Under the pieces are notes generated by a model, which made no database searches, had not been told where the DNA came from, and worked only from the letters and a program-made list of their open reading frames with translations. A stretch of DNA of 64,000 bases, from contig JANQAK010000001.1 of assembly GCA_024707075.1 (NCBI GenBank), positions 310,001 through 374,000 on the forward strand, read 5' to 3'. The DNA comes from Afipia sp. GTDB lineage: Bacteria; Pseudomonadota; Alphaproteobacteria; Rhizobiales; Xanthobacteraceae. Below are positions 42,479 to 53,119 of this stretch, piece after piece. The first letter of the stretch is position 1, and each line of letters starts with the position of its first letter. The position numbers and the translations under genes were made by a program.

Positions 42479-43828
42479 ATGAGTAACGAGTCCACACTGG
42501 CGCGGCGTCTCCAGTTCAACAGCATCGACAACGGCACGCGCGCAGTTCTGAGGGAGCACAAGGATTTCCTTCTGTCGGAAATGCCGCAGATCCTCGACGG
42601 CTTCTACGATCACATTGCCACATTCGCGGAGACCAAGGTCTTCTTCAAGAACCGGGACCACATGATGCATGCGAAGCAGAAGCAGCTTCAGCATTGGGGC
42701 ATCATCCTCGGCGGCGAGTTCGACGGCTCCTATGAAGCGTCCGTGACGCGCATCGGCGAAATCCACAATACCCTGGGCCTCGAACCGCGCTGGTATATCG
42801 GCGGCTACAACGCGCTGATGGGCGGGCTGGTCGAAGCGATCGCGCTGCGGCTGCCGTCGTCGGGATTTCTCCGCAACAATGCCGCCGTCAAGACCGCGTT
42901 GCAGGCGGCCGTCATCAAGGCCGCGATGCTCGATATGGATCTGGCCATCGCCGTCTATATCGAAGCCGGCCGCCGCGACCGGCGCAACACACTCGAGTCG
43001 CTCGCCGCGAATTTCGAGCAGGCGGTCGGCGGCGTTGTCAGCATCGTCGCATCGGCGGCGACCGAACTGCAAGCCTCGGCGCGATCGATGACGGCGTCCG
43101 CGCGCGAGACCGCGGCGCAATCGACCAATGTCGCGAGCGCGTCGGCGGAAGCGACCACCAACGTCCAGACTGTTGCGGCCGCCACCGAGCAGTTGACCGG
43201 CTCGATCAGGGAAATCAGCCGCCAGATCGCCGAGTCGGCGCGGATCGCGGCCGAAGCCTCACGGAACGCCGAACAGACCGCAGGGAAGATCAGCAATCTC
43301 TCGGACGCCGCCCAGAAGATCGGCGCTGTCATCGACATCATCACGAAAATCGCCGCGCAGACCAATTTGCTGGCTCTCAATGCCACCATCGAGGCCGCCC
43401 GCGCCGGCGACGCGGGCCGGGGCTTCGCCATTGTGGCCCAGGAAGTGAAATCCCTGGCGGCTCAGACCGCGCATGCGACGACCGAAATCTCCGCGCAGGT
43501 CGGAGCGATTCAATCCTCCACCAGCGAGTCGGTCGAATCCATCAAGACCATCACCACCGTCATCGCCTCCATGAACGAGATTTCGGCGTCCATCGCCGCC
43601 GCGATCAACCAGCAGAGTTCGGCAACCCAGGAAATTGCGCGCAACGTCGAGCAGGCGGCACAAGGCACCAGCGCCGTTTCGGCCAATATCGCAGGCGTCA
43701 CGACGGCAGCCGACGAAACCGGCTCAGCCGCCGGCGAGGTGCTGTCGGCAGCTTCCGAACTGTCGGAGCAGTCGGAAGCGCTCCGCGCCGAAGTCGGCAA
43801 GTTTCTGGCGACGGTGAGAGTGGCGTAG
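42479..43828 (+). CDS. Globin-coupled methyl-accepting sensor (HemAT-like)
   Basis: A 449-residue protein from ATG 42479; the longer frame to 42392 lacks family resemblance. Residues 1-165 form a protoglobin-type sensor globin ([20 protein letters not shown], then [17 protein letters not shown], containing the likely proximal His). It continues directly into a chemoreceptor signalling domain with [20 protein letters not shown] and no membrane helix. It is a soluble haem oxygen (or NO, CO) sensor that controls taxis through CheA. A FixK/FNR-like box upstream fits oxygen-regulated expression. Confidence 0.93.
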   Translation: MSNESTLARRLQFNSIDNGTRAVLREHKDFLLSEMPQILDGFYDHIATFAETKVFFKNRDHMMHAKQKQLQHWGIILGGEFDGSYEASVTRIGEIHNTLGLEPRWYIGGYNALMGGLVEAIALRLPSSGFLRNNAAVKTALQAAVIKAAMLDMDLAIAVYIEAGRRDRRNTLESLAANFEQAVGGVVSIVASAATELQASARSMTASARETAAQSTNVASASAEATTNVQTVAAATEQLTGSIREISRQIAESARIAAEASRNAEQTAGKISNLSDAAQKIGAVIDIITKIAAQTNLLALNATIEAARAGDAGRGFAIVAQEVKSLAAQTAHATTEISAQVGAIQSSTSESVESIKTITTVIASMNEISASIAAAINQQSSATQEIARNVEQAAQGTSAVSANIAGVTTAADETGSAAGEVLSAASELSEQSEALRAEVGKFLATVRVA

Positions 43829-43871
43829 CCGGCGATGCAGTCGCCGGACGCCGCCGATCAGCGGCGGCCGG

Positions 43872-44951
43872 TTAGCCGACCTGTCCGCGATGGCGCAGCA
43901 GATGATCGGCGATCACGCAGGCCATCATCGCTTCGCCGACCGGCACCGCGCGAATGCCGACGCACGGATCGTGACGGCCCTTGGTCATGATGTCGGTGTC
44001 CGTGCCGGATTTATCGATGGTGCGGCGTGGCGTCAGGATCGACGACGTCGGCTTCACCGCGAACCGCGCCACCACCGCCTGTCCCGTCGAGATGCCGCCG
44101 AGAATGCCGCCGGCATGGTTGGACAGGAACACCGGGCCGTTGTTACCCATGCGCATCTCGTCAGCGTTGTCTTCGCCATGCAGTTCGGCCGCGCCGAAGC
44201 CCGCGCCGATCTCGACGCCCTTCACCGCGTTGATGCTCATCAGCGCCGAGGCGAGATCGCTGTCGAGCTTGCCATAGATCGGCGCACCAAGACCCGCAGG
44301 CACACCTTCGGCGACGACCTCGATCACCGCGCCGATGGACGAGCCTTTCTTGCGGATGTCGTCGAGATACTCCTCGAAGAACGCGGCCTTCGCCTTGTCC
44401 GGGCAGAAGAATGGATTGTGCCCGACCTCGTTCCAGTCCCACATCGCGCGATCGATCTTGTGCGGACCCATCTGCACCAGCGCGCCGCGCACGCGCACGT
44501 CGGGAATGATCTTGCGCGCGATGGCGCCGGCCGCAACGCGCGCCGCGGTCTCGCGCGCGCTTGAACGACCGCCGCCGCGATAGTCGCGCAGGCCGTACTT
44601 GGCTTCATAGGTGAAGTCGGCATGACCCGGACGAAACTTGTCCTTGATTTCGGAATAGTCCTTCGAGCGCTGGTCGGTGTTCTCGATCATCAGCGCGATC
44701 GGCGTGCCGGTGGTGACCTGGCCCCTGTCGGTGTCCATCACCCCCGACAGGATTTTAACCTGGTCGGCTTCCTGCCGCTGCGTGGTGAAACGCGACTGGC
44801 CGGGACGGCGGCGGTCGAGATCGCGCTGGATCTCCTCGACGGTCAGCGGGATTTTCGGCGGGCAGCCATCGACCACGCAGCCGAGCGCCGGCCCGTGGCT
44901 TTCGCCAAAAGTCGTGACGCGAAACAGATGGCCGAAGGTGTTGAAAGACAT
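43872..44951 (-). CDS. aroC: Chorismate synthase
   Basis: The product is 359 residues from ATG 44951 ([20 protein letters not shown]). The longer frame to 44990 is rejected because all family members begin at this position. Signature motifs are [14 protein letters not shown], the FMN-binding Arg/Ser-rich [20 protein letters not shown], and the final FAVKPTSSI and [14 protein letters not shown]. It converts EPSP to chorismate, the branch point to aromatic amino acids and folate. Convergent with the globin receptor gene. Confidence 0.96.
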   Translation of the reverse strand: MSFNTFGHLFRVTTFGESHGPALGCVVDGCPPKIPLTVEEIQRDLDRRRPGQSRFTTQRQEADQVKILSGVMDTDRGQVTTGTPIALMIENTDQRSKDYSEIKDKFRPGHADFTYEAKYGLRDYRGGGRSSARETAARVAAGAIARKIIPDVRVRGALVQMGPHKIDRAMWDWNEVGHNPFFCPDKAKAAFFEEYLDDIRKKGSSIGAVIEVVAEGVPAGLGAPIYGKLDSDLASALMSINAVKGVEIGAGFGAAELHGEDNADEMRMGNNGPVFLSNHAGGILGGISTGQAVVARFAVKPTSSILTPRRTIDKSGTDTDIMTKGRHDPCVGIRAVPVGEAMMACVIADHLLRHRGQVG

Positions 44952-45066
44952 GCTAAATACCCGGCAGGCCGCAGGACCATTATTGGCCAAAATTGAGCTA
45001 AAGTCGTAACGCGCGGACCTATTAGGGTCAAATGTGAGGCGCTTAAAGTGTCACTTTAACGTTTCG

Positions 45067-45666
45067 TTAACTATGTTTTGTGACCTGCCCGTCGGCAAAA
45101 ACATAGACCACGCCCTGCTCCACCGTCAGGTCCGCCGCGCCGACCGGCGTCTCGACATCGAGCGCCACCAGCAGCGCCCGCATCGAGCCGCCGTGCGACA
45201 CCGCAACCGTGTCCTGCAACAATGAGTCGTACCAGTCGCGCAGGCGGATGGTGACCGAGGCATAGCTCTCGCCGCCCGGCGGCGGCACGCCCCATTTGTC
45301 AATCTGGCGCTGGGCGAAAACGTCCGGATGCGACTGCTCCATCTGCGGCAGCGTCGAACCTTCCCAGTGGCCGTAGCCGATCTCCCTCAGACGATCGTCC
45401 AGTTCGTAGTCGTGCGGCGGCACGCCGAGCACGCCGCGCAGCAACTCCATGGTGTTGCGCGCGCGGCCGAGCGGCGACGATACGAACGGAATTTTTGCGG
45501 GATCGTGGGAGTCGCGCACGAGAATGTCCGTCAGCAACTCGCCGGAACGGATCGCCTGTGCCTTGCCGATGTCGTTCAGCGGAATGTCCTGCGAGCCCTG
45601 AAAGCGGCCCGCGGCGTTCCATTCGGTCTGGCCGTGGCGAATGAAGTAGATGGTGGGAGATGGCAT
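45067..45666 (-). CDS. Histidine phosphatase family protein
   Basis: A 199-residue protein of the phosphoglycerate mutase-like fold. The RHG motif (YFIRHGQTEWNAAGRFQG) holds the phospho-accepting His near residue 10, and the second His is in DTVAVSHGGSMRALL. GLY-type REIGYGHWEGSTL completes the active site. Such proteins hydrolyse phosphate esters; the substrate (sugar phosphate, nucleotide or protein) is not evident. Between aroC and fabI, all on the minus strand. Confidence 0.9.
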   Translation of the reverse strand: MPSPTIYFIRHGQTEWNAAGRFQGSQDIPLNDIGKAQAIRSGELLTDILVRDSHDPAKIPFVSSPLGRARNTMELLRGVLGVPPHDYELDDRLREIGYGHWEGSTLPQMEQSHPDVFAQRQIDKWGVPPPGGESYASVTIRLRDWYDSLLQDTVAVSHGGSMRALLVALDVETPVGAADLTVEQGVVYVFADGQVTKHS

Positions 45667-45690
45667 TCTGGTCGATCTGTTTTCTTGGCC

Positions 45691-45801
45691 GTCATCCTGA
45701 GGTGCGAGTGCGAAGCACGAGCCTCGAAGGATGGCGGAAGTTAAAGCGGACGTGTCATCCTTCGAGGCTCGCCGAAGACGGCTCGCACCTCAGGATGACG
45801 A
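45691..45801. repeat. Facing pair of dispersed CCTTCGAGG / CACCTCAGGATGA repeats
   Basis: 45691-45735 and 45758-45801 are inverted copies of the same element and together form a long hairpin between the histidine phosphatase gene and fabI. Confidence 0.75.
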
Positions 45802-45804
45802 AAC

Positions 45805-46626
45805 TCATTCCTTCCCGCCCAGCGAAATGTCCGGCGACTCCGGACGCTTCATGCCGACGACGTGATAGCCCGCATCGACATGATGCACCTCGCCGGTAAC
45901 GCCACGCGACAGATCGGAGAGCAGATACATCGCGCTGTCGCCGACTTCTTCCTGAGAGACATTGCGCCGAAGCGGCGAATTGTACTCGTTCCACTTGAGA
46001 ATATAGCGGAAATCGCCGATGCCGGACGCCGCCAGCGTCTTGATCGGCCCCGCCGAGATCGCGTTGACGCGGATGTTCTTCTCGCCGAGATCAGCCGCGA
46101 GATAGCGCACGCTGGCTTCAAGCGCGGCCTTGGCGACGCCCATCACGTTGTAGTGCGGCATCCACTTTTCCGCGCCGTAGTAGCTCAGCGTCAGGATCGA
46201 ACCGCCGTCGGTCATCAGGTGCTCGGCGCGCTGCGCGATGGCGGTCAGCGAGTAGCACGAGATCAGCATGGAGTTGGTGAAGTTGTCCTGCGTGGTCTCG
46301 AGATAGCGGCCGTCGAGCTGGTCCTTGTCGGCGAAGGCGATGGCGTGAACGACGAAGTCGATCTTGCCCCACTGCTTCGTCACCTCGGCGAACACCGCAT
46401 CGATGCTGGCAGGATCAGTGACGTCGCAATGGCCGAGCGTGATCGCGCCCAGTTCCTTCGCCAGCGGCTCGACGCGCTTTTTCAGCGCATCGCCCTGCCA
46501 GGTCAGCGCCAGTTCCGCGCCCTGATCGCGGCAGGATTTCGCGATCCCGTAAGCAATGGAGCGGTTGTTCGCCACGCCGAGGATCACGCCGCGCTTGCCG
46601 CGCATCAGGCCCATATTTTCAGCCAT
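45805..46626 (-). CDS. fabI: Enoyl-[acyl-carrier-protein] reductase (NADH)
   Basis: A 273-residue protein with the FabI signature GVANNRSIAYGIAKSC (dinucleotide site) and the catalytic Tyr-x6-Lys in HYNVMGVAKAALEASVRYLA. The substrate loop is present (NAISAGPIKTLAASGIGDF). It reduces the enoyl-ACP double bond at the last step of each fatty-acid elongation cycle and is the target of triclosan-type inhibitors. Rhizobia commonly have more than one copy. Confidence 0.95.
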   Translation of the reverse strand: MAENMGLMRGKRGVILGVANNRSIAYGIAKSCRDQGAELALTWQGDALKKRVEPLAKELGAITLGHCDVTDPASIDAVFAEVTKQWGKIDFVVHAIAFADKDQLDGRYLETTQDNFTNSMLISCYSLTAIAQRAEHLMTDGGSILTLSYYGAEKWMPHYNVMGVAKAALEASVRYLAADLGEKNIRVNAISAGPIKTLAASGIGDFRYILKWNEYNSPLRRNVSQEEVGDSAMYLLSDLSRGVTGEVHHVDAGYHVVGMKRPESPDISLGGKE

Positions 46627-46807
46627 GAAACCAAATCCAGATTGCCGGAGAAAGGGACGCCCCTCATGACATAGGCATCATGCCCGTTCAAGCCGGACAG
46701 GCGATCGAGACTTTCGCCTTGGAGGCCGAAACGCCGGAATACCGGGCCATTCACGGTGTTTTTTCCTTTAGAATGGCGGATGAGCCGCCGGCCCGGACGA
46801 ACCTTTG

Positions 46808-47299
46808 ATGAGCAACGATTTCCGCCAGAACGTCGAGACCATGATCCCGGCCCTGCGGCGCTATGCACGGGCGCTGGCGCGGGATTCCGACATTGCCGAC
46901 GATCTGGTGCAGGACACGCTGGTGCGGGCGCTGCGCTCGGAGAAGCTGTTTCTCGGCGGCGACCTGCGCGCCTGGCTCTACACGATCCTGACCAATCTCA
47001 ACCGCAACCGCCGCCGCTCGCTGGCGCGGCAGCCCACGATGATGGAACTGCACGACACCAACGCCGACGCCTCCGGCACCGAGGCCGAAGGCCGCGATAT
47101 TTCGCGTGCGCTGGCGACACTGGCGGAAGATCAGCGCGCGGTGCTGCTGCTGGTGGTGCTGGAAGGCCTGAGCTATCGCGACGTCGCCGACATTCAGGGC
47201 GTGCCGATCGGCACCGTGATGTCGCGCCTCGCGCGCGCGCGGGCGCAGGTGAAGGCTGTGCTCGATGGCGAGCGCCCGGCGCTGCGGCGGGTGAAGTGA
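46808..47299 (+). CDS. ECF-type RNA polymerase sigma factor
   Basis: A 163-residue protein from ATG 46808. Region 2 is ALARDSDIADDLVQDTLVRA and AWLYTILTNLNRNRRR. Region 4 is LEGLSYRDVADIQGVPIGTVMSRLARAR. There is no extension for anti-anti-sigma control. The anti-sigma gene lies 274 bases downstream on the same strand, so the two form a regulatory pair. A GGAAT-N17-GTT pattern at 46736 onward resembles an ECF promoter and could give autoregulation, but it is weak. Confidence 0.9.
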   Translation: MSNDFRQNVETMIPALRRYARALARDSDIADDLVQDTLVRALRSEKLFLGGDLRAWLYTILTNLNRNRRRSLARQPTMMELHDTNADASGTEAEGRDISRALATLAEDQRAVLLLVVLEGLSYRDVADIQGVPIGTVMSRLARARAQVKAVLDGERPALRRVK

Positions 47300-47374
47300 G
47301 ATGAGCAATATCACGGCACGCACGATGCAGATGAACGTTGCGATGAATGAGATGCCGCGAGCCGTTCTTTCTTT

Positions 47375-47512
47375 TCCCTCTCCCCTTGTGGGAGAGGGTG
47401 GTTTCGAACGCAGTGAGAAACCGGGTGAGGAGTCACGATTTCACGATGACATCCCTACCCCTCACCCGCCCTCGTTTCACTCGGGCCCCCTCTCCCACAA
47501 GGGGAGAGGGGA
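47375..47512. repeat. CTCTCCCCTTGTGGGAGAGGG inverted repeat pair
   Basis: Facing copies (CCTCTCCCCTTGTGGGAGAG and CTCTCCCACAAGGGGAGAGG) span the sigma/anti-sigma gap. Short frames across it are by-products of the repeat. Confidence 0.8.
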
Positions 47513-47572
47513 AGAGACGCCTCTCGTTCTTCGCCAATTGCTATCAAACGACGCTTCTGAAAGATCACGCCG

Positions 47573-48343
47573 ATGACCGATCCCACCATTCCCGTCACCG
47601 AGGACGAACTCCACGCCTATGTGGACAACGAACTCCCCGCCGAGCGCCGCGACGCGGTCGAGGCATGGCTCGCGGCGCATCCGGGCGACGCCGAGCGGGT
47701 GGCGTCATGGCGCGCGATGAGCGACGCGCTGCATGCGAAATACGATGCGGTGATGGACGAGCCGGTGCCGGCGCGGCTGTCGGTCGATGCGCTGTCGCGC
47801 ACGCCGCGGCGCTGGATGATGGGCGCGATCGCGGCCACATTGGTGGCATTCGCCGCCGGCGGCGGCGTCGGCTGGATCGCGCATGGCGCCAACGCCAGAC
47901 CGTCGATGTTCGCCAACTTCACCGGCGATGCGCTGGACGCCCACAAGCTCTACGTGGTCGAGGTGCGGCATCCGGTCGAAGTGGCGGGCAGCGAGAAGGC
48001 GCACCTGCAACAGTGGCTCACCAAGCGCTGCGGCTGGGAAGTCCGCGCGCCCGAACTCGACGCCACCGGACTGAAACTCGTCGGCGGCCGGCTGCTGCCC
48101 GGCCCCACCGGACCGGCGTCGTTTCTGATGTATGAAACCGCGTCCGGCGAACGCTTCACGGTCTACGCATCGCGCGCGGCCACCGAAACAACGCAGATGC
48201 GCTACGCGGCCAACGACGGCAACGGCGCGATGTTCTGGGCCGACCGCGGCGTCGGCTATGTGGTGTCGGGACCGACCGACCGCGAACGCCTCAACCACGT
48301 CGCGCGGCTGGTCTATGACCAGACCGAAAAGGCGGGGCTTTAG
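47573..48343 (+). CDS. Membrane-anchored anti-sigma factor
   Basis: A 256-residue protein. An N-terminal anti-sigma helical domain (TEDELHAYVDNELPAERRDA) lacks the zinc-binding His/Cys motif of classic ZAS proteins. One transmembrane helix about 80-103 (MMGAIAATLVAFAAGGGVGW) is followed by a periplasmic domain of about 150 residues. It most likely holds the sigma factor encoded just upstream at the membrane until an envelope signal releases it. Confidence 0.88.
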   Translation: MTDPTIPVTEDELHAYVDNELPAERRDAVEAWLAAHPGDAERVASWRAMSDALHAKYDAVMDEPVPARLSVDALSRTPRRWMMGAIAATLVAFAAGGGVGWIAHGANARPSMFANFTGDALDAHKLYVVEVRHPVEVAGSEKAHLQQWLTKRCGWEVRAPELDATGLKLVGGRLLPGPTGPASFLMYETASGERFTVYASRAATETTQMRYAANDGNGAMFWADRGVGYVVSGPTDRERLNHVARLVYDQTEKAGL

Positions 48344-48369
48344 TCAGCAAATGACCTGTCAGAGTCGTC

Positions 48370-48482
48370 ATTGCGAGGAGCACTCGCGACGAAGTAATCC
48401 AGTCCTTATCGCTCCAAAGACTGGATTGCTTCGCGGAGCCTGTCATCGGGCCGGCGAAGCCGGACCCGTTGGCTCGCAATGA
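48370..48482. repeat. Dispersed repeat, GTCATTGCGAGGAGCACT / GGCTCGCAATGAC type
   Basis: A palindromic element with CGACGAAGTAATCCAG and CTGGATTGCTTCG arms lies between the convergent anti-sigma and CNNM genes. Common in this bacterial group by my recollection; one copy in the window. Confidence 0.65.
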
Positions 48483-48505
48483 CGTGTTTGTTCTATCAAG
48501 TCGGC

Positions 48506-49780
48506 TCACTCCTTGACCGCAAGCACCTTGTCGATGCGGCGGCCGTCGAGATCGACGATCTCGAACCGCCAGCCGTCGGCGCTGATGCTTTGCCCGGCCT
48601 CCGGGATCGCGCCGAATTTCTCCAGCAGATAGCCCGCGCAGGTCTGGTACGGGCGCGACGCCGGCAATGAAATATCGAGCAGCGCCGCGAACTCCAGCGC
48701 CGGCATCCAGCCCGAGATGAGAAACGATCCGTCGTCGCGCTTGACGAAAGCGGGTTCGGCCGGTCCCTCCTCGGTATGGAAACTGCCGACGATGGACTCC
48801 AGAATATCGGCGTTGGTGACGACGCCCTGGAATGTGCCGTACTCGTCGTGCACGAGGCCCATGTGAACCGGCGACTCGCGCAGGATGGCGACGACATCCC
48901 GCGCATCGACGGTTTCGGGAATGACCGGCGCTTCGCGCACCAGCTTGCCGACATCGGGAACCTCTCCCGACAGATAAACGTCCAGCATGTCCTTGGCCTG
49001 CACGATGCCCAGCGTCTCCTCGCCATCGAATACCGGCAGGCGGGAATGCGAGCCTTGCTTGAACGCGAGCCGGATCACCTCCGGCGGATCGGACAGGTTG
49101 ATCATGCTGACCTCGTGGCGCGGCGTCATCACCGCGCCTACGGGGAGATCGCCGAGCCGCATCACGCCCGCGATCATCTCCTTCTCGCCCGGCTCCAGCA
49201 CGCCGGCATTTTCCGCTTCGACGACCAGCGTGCGGATTTCCTCCTCGCTGACTTTCTCCCCGGCCTCGCCGCGCTGGCCGAGCAGCCACAGCAGCCCCTT
49301 GCCGGAGCGATCCAGAACCCACACCAGCGGCAGGGATATTTTCGCCAGCACCACCATCGCCGGCGCGACCTTCACGGCCACCGCTTCCGGATCGCGCAGC
49401 GCGATCTGCTTCGGCACCAGTTCGCCGATGATGAGCGACGCATAGGTGATCAATGTCACGACGGCGCCGACGCCGATGGCATTGGAAGCCGTCTGCGACA
49501 ATCCGAAACCCGCCAGCCACTCCGAAGCGCGCGCGCCAAGCGTCGCGCCGGAGAACGCACCGGACAGCACGCCGACGAGGGTGATGCCGATCTGGACGGT
49601 GGAGAGAAACTTGCCGGGGTCCGACGCCAGAGCGAGGGCGGGGCGCGAACCCTTCACGCCCTTTTCAACCAGGGCGGCCAGCCTCGCAGGGCGGGAGGAC
49701 ACGATGGCGAGCTCCGACATGGCGAGCAGGCCGTTGATCACGATGAGAACCGTGACGATACCGAGTTCAAGGGATAACAA
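48506..49780 (-). CDS. CNNM/CorC-type membrane protein (hemolysin family)
   Basis: The frame is open to ATG 49840, but the membrane domain begins at TTG 49780 (MLSLELGIVTVLIVINGLLA), the likelier start (424 residues). A DUF21 membrane domain of four helices fills the first 190 residues. Two CBS domains follow (about 205-325; VGAVMTPRHEVSMI, DEYGTFQGVVTNADILESIV) and then a CorC_HlyC domain. Relatives export or regulate Mg2+/Co2+ or act in sodium-coupled efflux. The name hemolysin is historical; no toxin role is implied. Confidence 0.88.
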   Translation of the reverse strand: MLSLELGIVTVLIVINGLLAMSELAIVSSRPARLAALVEKGVKGSRPALALASDPGKFLSTVQIGITLVGVLSGAFSGATLGARASEWLAGFGLSQTASNAIGVGAVVTLITYASLIIGELVPKQIALRDPEAVAVKVAPAMVVLAKISLPLVWVLDRSGKGLLWLLGQRGEAGEKVSEEEIRTLVVEAENAGVLEPGEKEMIAGVMRLGDLPVGAVMTPRHEVSMINLSDPPEVIRLAFKQGSHSRLPVFDGEETLGIVQAKDMLDVYLSGEVPDVGKLVREAPVIPETVDARDVVAILRESPVHMGLVHDEYGTFQGVVTNADILESIVGSFHTEEGPAEPAFVKRDDGSFLISGWMPALEFAALLDISLPASRPYQTCAGYLLEKFGAIPEAGQSISADGWRFEIVDLDGRRIDKVLAVKE

Positions 49781-49929
49781 CTGGTGCCTTTTGCTAGCGG
49801 AAAACCGGATACTACACGAAAAGCCGCCGGCCGGCAGCATGGCGCCCCTGCACCGGGGTGCTTTATCAAACCGCTATAGATGCTAGAAGACCGGTTCCCC
49901 GTGTGCCCCTCAGAGGAAAGAACAAGAAA

Positions 49930-51771
49930 ATGCCAGCCTATCGCTCCCGGACCAGCACCCACGGCCGCAACATGGCGGGCGCGCGCGGCCTTTGGCGCGC
50001 CACCGGGATGAAGGACGATGACTTCGGCAAGCCGATCATCGCCGTGGTCAACTCGTTCACGCAGTTCGTGCCCGGCCACGTCCATCTGAAGGACCTCGGG
50101 CAACTGGTGGCCCGCGAGATCGAGAAAGCCGGCGGCGTCGCCAAGGAGTTCAACACCATCGCCGTCGACGACGGCATCGCGATGGGCCACGACGGCATGC
50201 TCTACAGCCTGCCGTCGCGCGAACTGATCGCCGACAGCGTCGAATACATGGTCAATGCGCATTGCGCCGACGCGATGGTCTGCATTTCCAACTGCGACAA
50301 GATCACGCCCGGCATGCTGATGGCCTCGATGCGGATCAACATCCCGACCGTGTTCGTGTCGGGCGGACCAATGGAATCCGGCAAGGTCCATCTCGACGGC
50401 AAGATCAAGGCCGTCGATCTGATCGACGCGATGGTGGCCGCCGCCGACGACAAGGTCAGCGACGCCGACGTCGCCGTGATCGAACGCTCTGCCTGTCCGA
50501 CCTGCGGCTCGTGCTCGGGCATGTTCACCGCCAACTCGATGAACTGCCTGACCGAGGCGCTGGGTCTCGCGCTGCCCGGCAACGGCTCGGTGCTGGCGAC
50601 CCACGCCGACCGCAAATCGCTGTTCGTGGAAGCCGGGCATCTCATCGTCGATCTGGCGCGGCGCTATTACGAACAGAATGACGAGAGCGCGCTGCCGCGC
50701 AACATCGCCAGCTTCAAGGCGTTCGAGAACGCGATGACACTGGACATCGCCATGGGCGGTTCGACCAACACCGTGCTGCATCTGCTGGCCGCCGCCCATG
50801 AGGGCGAGATTCCATTCACGATGCAGGACATCGACCGGCTGTCCCGTCGCGTCCCGGTGCTGTGCAAGGTGGCGCCGTCCGTCGCCGACGTGCATCTCGA
50901 GGACGTCCACCGCGCCGGCGGCGTGATGGCGATCCTCGGCGAACTCGACCGCGCCAATCTGATCAACCGCGACCTGCCGACGGTGCACGCTCCGACGATC
51001 GAGGATGCGCTCGACCGCTGGGACATCCGCCGCACCCAAAGTGAAAGCGTCAGGAATTTCTTTAAGGCAGCACCCGGCGGCGTGCCGACGCAGGTGGCCT
51101 TCAGCCAGGAGCGGCGCTTTGAAGAGGTCGATACCGATCGCGAGACCGGCTGCATTCGTGATGCCGCACACGCGTTCTCGAAGGACGGCGGCCTCGCGGT
51201 GCTGTCGGGAAACATCGCGCTCGACGGCTGCATCGTCAAAACTGCCGGTGTGGATTCCAGCATCCTGAAATTCGAGGGACCCGCGCGGGTGTTCGAAAGC
51301 CAGGACGCCGCCGTCGACGCCATCCTCACCAACAAGATCAAGCCGGGCGATGTGGTCGTCATCATCTATGAAGGGCCGCGCGGCGGACCCGGCATGCAGG
51401 AGATGCTCTATCCGACCAGCTATCTGAAATCGAAGGGCCTCGGCAAAGCCTGCGCCCTCGTCACCGACGGACGTTTCTCGGGCGGCTCGTCCGGCCTCTC
51501 GATCGGACACGTCTCGCCGGAGGCTGCCGAAGGCGGACTGATCGGACTGGTGGAAGAAGGCGATCGCATCGAGATCGACATTCCGGCGCGATCGATCCGT
51601 CTGATGATCGATGACACGGTTCTGGCAAAACGCCGGGAAGCGATGGAAGCGCGCGGGGCGAATGCGTGGAAACCCGCCAAGCGCAGCCGCAAGGTCTCGA
51701 CGGCGCTGAAAGCCTACGCGGCCCTCACCACCAGCGCGGCGCGCGGCGCCGTGCGGGTCGTGAAGGATTGA
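49930..51771 (+). CDS. ilvD: Dihydroxy-acid dehydratase
   Basis: The product is 613 residues from ATG 49930, preceded by AGAGGAAAG; the frame upstream is not coding. The iron-sulphur ligands are visible in [11 protein letters not shown] and [20 protein letters not shown]. The C-terminal region has [22 protein letters not shown]. It dehydrates dihydroxy-isovalerate and dihydroxy-methylvalerate in valine and isoleucine synthesis. Divergent from the CNNM gene, sharing a promoter region of 150 bases. Confidence 0.96.
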   Translation: MPAYRSRTSTHGRNMAGARGLWRATGMKDDDFGKPIIAVVNSFTQFVPGHVHLKDLGQLVAREIEKAGGVAKEFNTIAVDDGIAMGHDGMLYSLPSRELIADSVEYMVNAHCADAMVCISNCDKITPGMLMASMRINIPTVFVSGGPMESGKVHLDGKIKAVDLIDAMVAAADDKVSDADVAVIERSACPTCGSCSGMFTANSMNCLTEALGLALPGNGSVLATHADRKSLFVEAGHLIVDLARRYYEQNDESALPRNIASFKAFENAMTLDIAMGGSTNTVLHLLAAAHEGEIPFTMQDIDRLSRRVPVLCKVAPSVADVHLEDVHRAGGVMAILGELDRANLINRDLPTVHAPTIEDALDRWDIRRTQSESVRNFFKAAPGGVPTQVAFSQERRFEEVDTDRETGCIRDAAHAFSKDGGLAVLSGNIALDGCIVKTAGVDSSILKFEGPARVFESQDAAVDAILTNKIKPGDVVVIIYEGPRGGPGMQEMLYPTSYLKSKGLGKACALVTDGRFSGGSSGLSIGHVSPEAAEGGLIGLVEEGDRIEIDIPARSIRLMIDDTVLAKRREAMEARGANAWKPAKRSRKVSTALKAYAALTTSAARGAVRVVKD

Positions 51772-51813
51772 TTGACGACAGGATAACCGGCGTTGCTGTT
51801 TCAGCAGCGCCGT

Positions 51814-52105
51814 TCACTCCTCGTTTGCCATCTCCGGCTCGCTCGCGACAACTTCAGCGAGCTTTTTCTTCGGCACGGCCTTCTTCTTTTTTGGCAACGA
51901 CGACCGGCGGGTTCAAAGCGTCTTCCGCTTCCTTCGCCAGTCGCAGCGCCCGCAGGCGCTCCATGTTCTTGCGGACGTCGACATATTGCTTGTCGACCTG
52001 CGCGAGGGCTTGAGCGCCCTCAACCTTGGCCACGCGCTGTTTCTCAAGGCGGGCCAGTTGTTCGGGCGTCTGGATCTTCGGCGATTTGCTTGTCATTCCA
52101 GACAT
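51814..52105 (-). CDS. Small charged coiled-coil protein, C-terminus frameshifted in an A6 run
   Basis: ATG 52105 opens MTSKSPKIQTPEQLARLEKQ-type sequence followed by a helix (KQYVDVRKNMERLRALRLAK). As read, the frame ends at 51854 with VVAKKEEGRAEEKAR. If the A6 run on the coding strand (51887-51892) is A5, it continues as AKKKKAVPKKKLAEVVASEP and stops at 51814, a far more natural end. The family is unknown to me; the basic tail suggests nucleic acid binding. Confidence 0.65.
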
Positions 52106-52362
52106 ATAGGTATTATGGCCGGAATTGCCACCGCTTTGGAACCGCAGGTAGCCCTATTTGTCAGCTCCGTCCCGGCGCTGGTGGGGGCCCGCACGCAAAG
52201 TCTACGCATTCGCTGCGGTCCCTTGTCTCCGTCGCCCCGGCAACGAGCCTGTAGTCTGTAGCCCGGATGGAGCGCAGCGCAATCCGGGGCATATCCCGCC
52301 GTGTTCATTCCGGATTTCACGGCGTTCCGGAGTGATCCCGCTCCGTCATCCTGGAGAGTTCG

Positions 52363-52466
52363 TCATTCCGGGACGCGCCCTCTTTGGCGCGGGCCCGGAA
52401 TCCACTCTTCCGGTCGCTATGGATTCCGGGTTCGCTCGCGAAGACGCTCGCGCCCCGGAATGACGA
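52363..52466. repeat. Dispersed GTCATTCCGGGACGCG ... CCCCGGAATGACG element, copy 1
   Basis: Palindromic ends with internal GCGCGGGCCCGGAATCCA and ATTCCGGGTTCGCTCGC. Copy 2 is at 52999-53119 with the same order. Confidence 0.7.
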
Positions 52467-52998
52467 GGGTGTTGACATTTTCCGATCTAGGAATATAGTC
52501 CGCATTGTCCTGTTCGTGAGGGGCGCTTCTCGAGGGCGCTCGTTAAGCGGAGCAGGATGCGGCGCCTGCGCGTGTGTTTCGCAAACACGACGCCCGGGAG
52601 GCTGGGGTCACCGTCCGGGCCAACTACGTGGCTCTGCCGTCAGCGGCTGGACGAGGACAGGATGAAGGCGGGGAAATCCCGCCGGATCAGGGCGCGCCGC
52701 GCCCGTCCTGACCCGGAAGTGCGGTCCTCTCGCCCAAAATCGCCGCAGTGGAGCGCCGCAAGGCGATGCGCTTCCGGATCACCATTCGCCTCGCAAGCGG
52801 ATGCCGGCAGCGAGACAAGACATTTGCGCCTCGCGGCGCTCCATGCCCCTCGTTGTTTGCGAGGGCGAAACTAAGAGCTCACCTTGCGCATGGCGCGAGA
52901 ACGATTGCGCGTGCGCGAATGGATGCGCGAATGAAAGTGGCTGTCTGACAATTGAATAGGAACCGGCGCATCGCAAGCACGCAAGTGCTCACACCACG

Positions 52999-53119
52999 TC
53001 ATTCCGGGACGCGTCCCCTTGGACGCGGGCCCGGAATCCATACGACAGATATTCGGAGCCGCGACCGCGAAGATGGATTCCGGGTTCGCTCGCAAAGCTG
53101 CTCGCGCCCCGGAATGACG
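52999..53119. repeat. Dispersed GTCATTCCGGGACGCG ... CCCCGGAATGACG element, copy 2
   Basis: Same ends and internal motifs as copy 1; the middle differs in sequence and is longer. Confidence 0.7.

Noticed and set aside
47301-47576. Short gene between sigma and anti-sigma factors
   Set aside because: The frame is made by the CTCTCCCC inverted repeat and lacks a ribosome-binding site.
49738-51510. A 590-codon frame antisense to ilvD
   Set aside because: It is a shadow of ilvD; histidine- and arginine-rich composition typical of reverse-strand GC frames.
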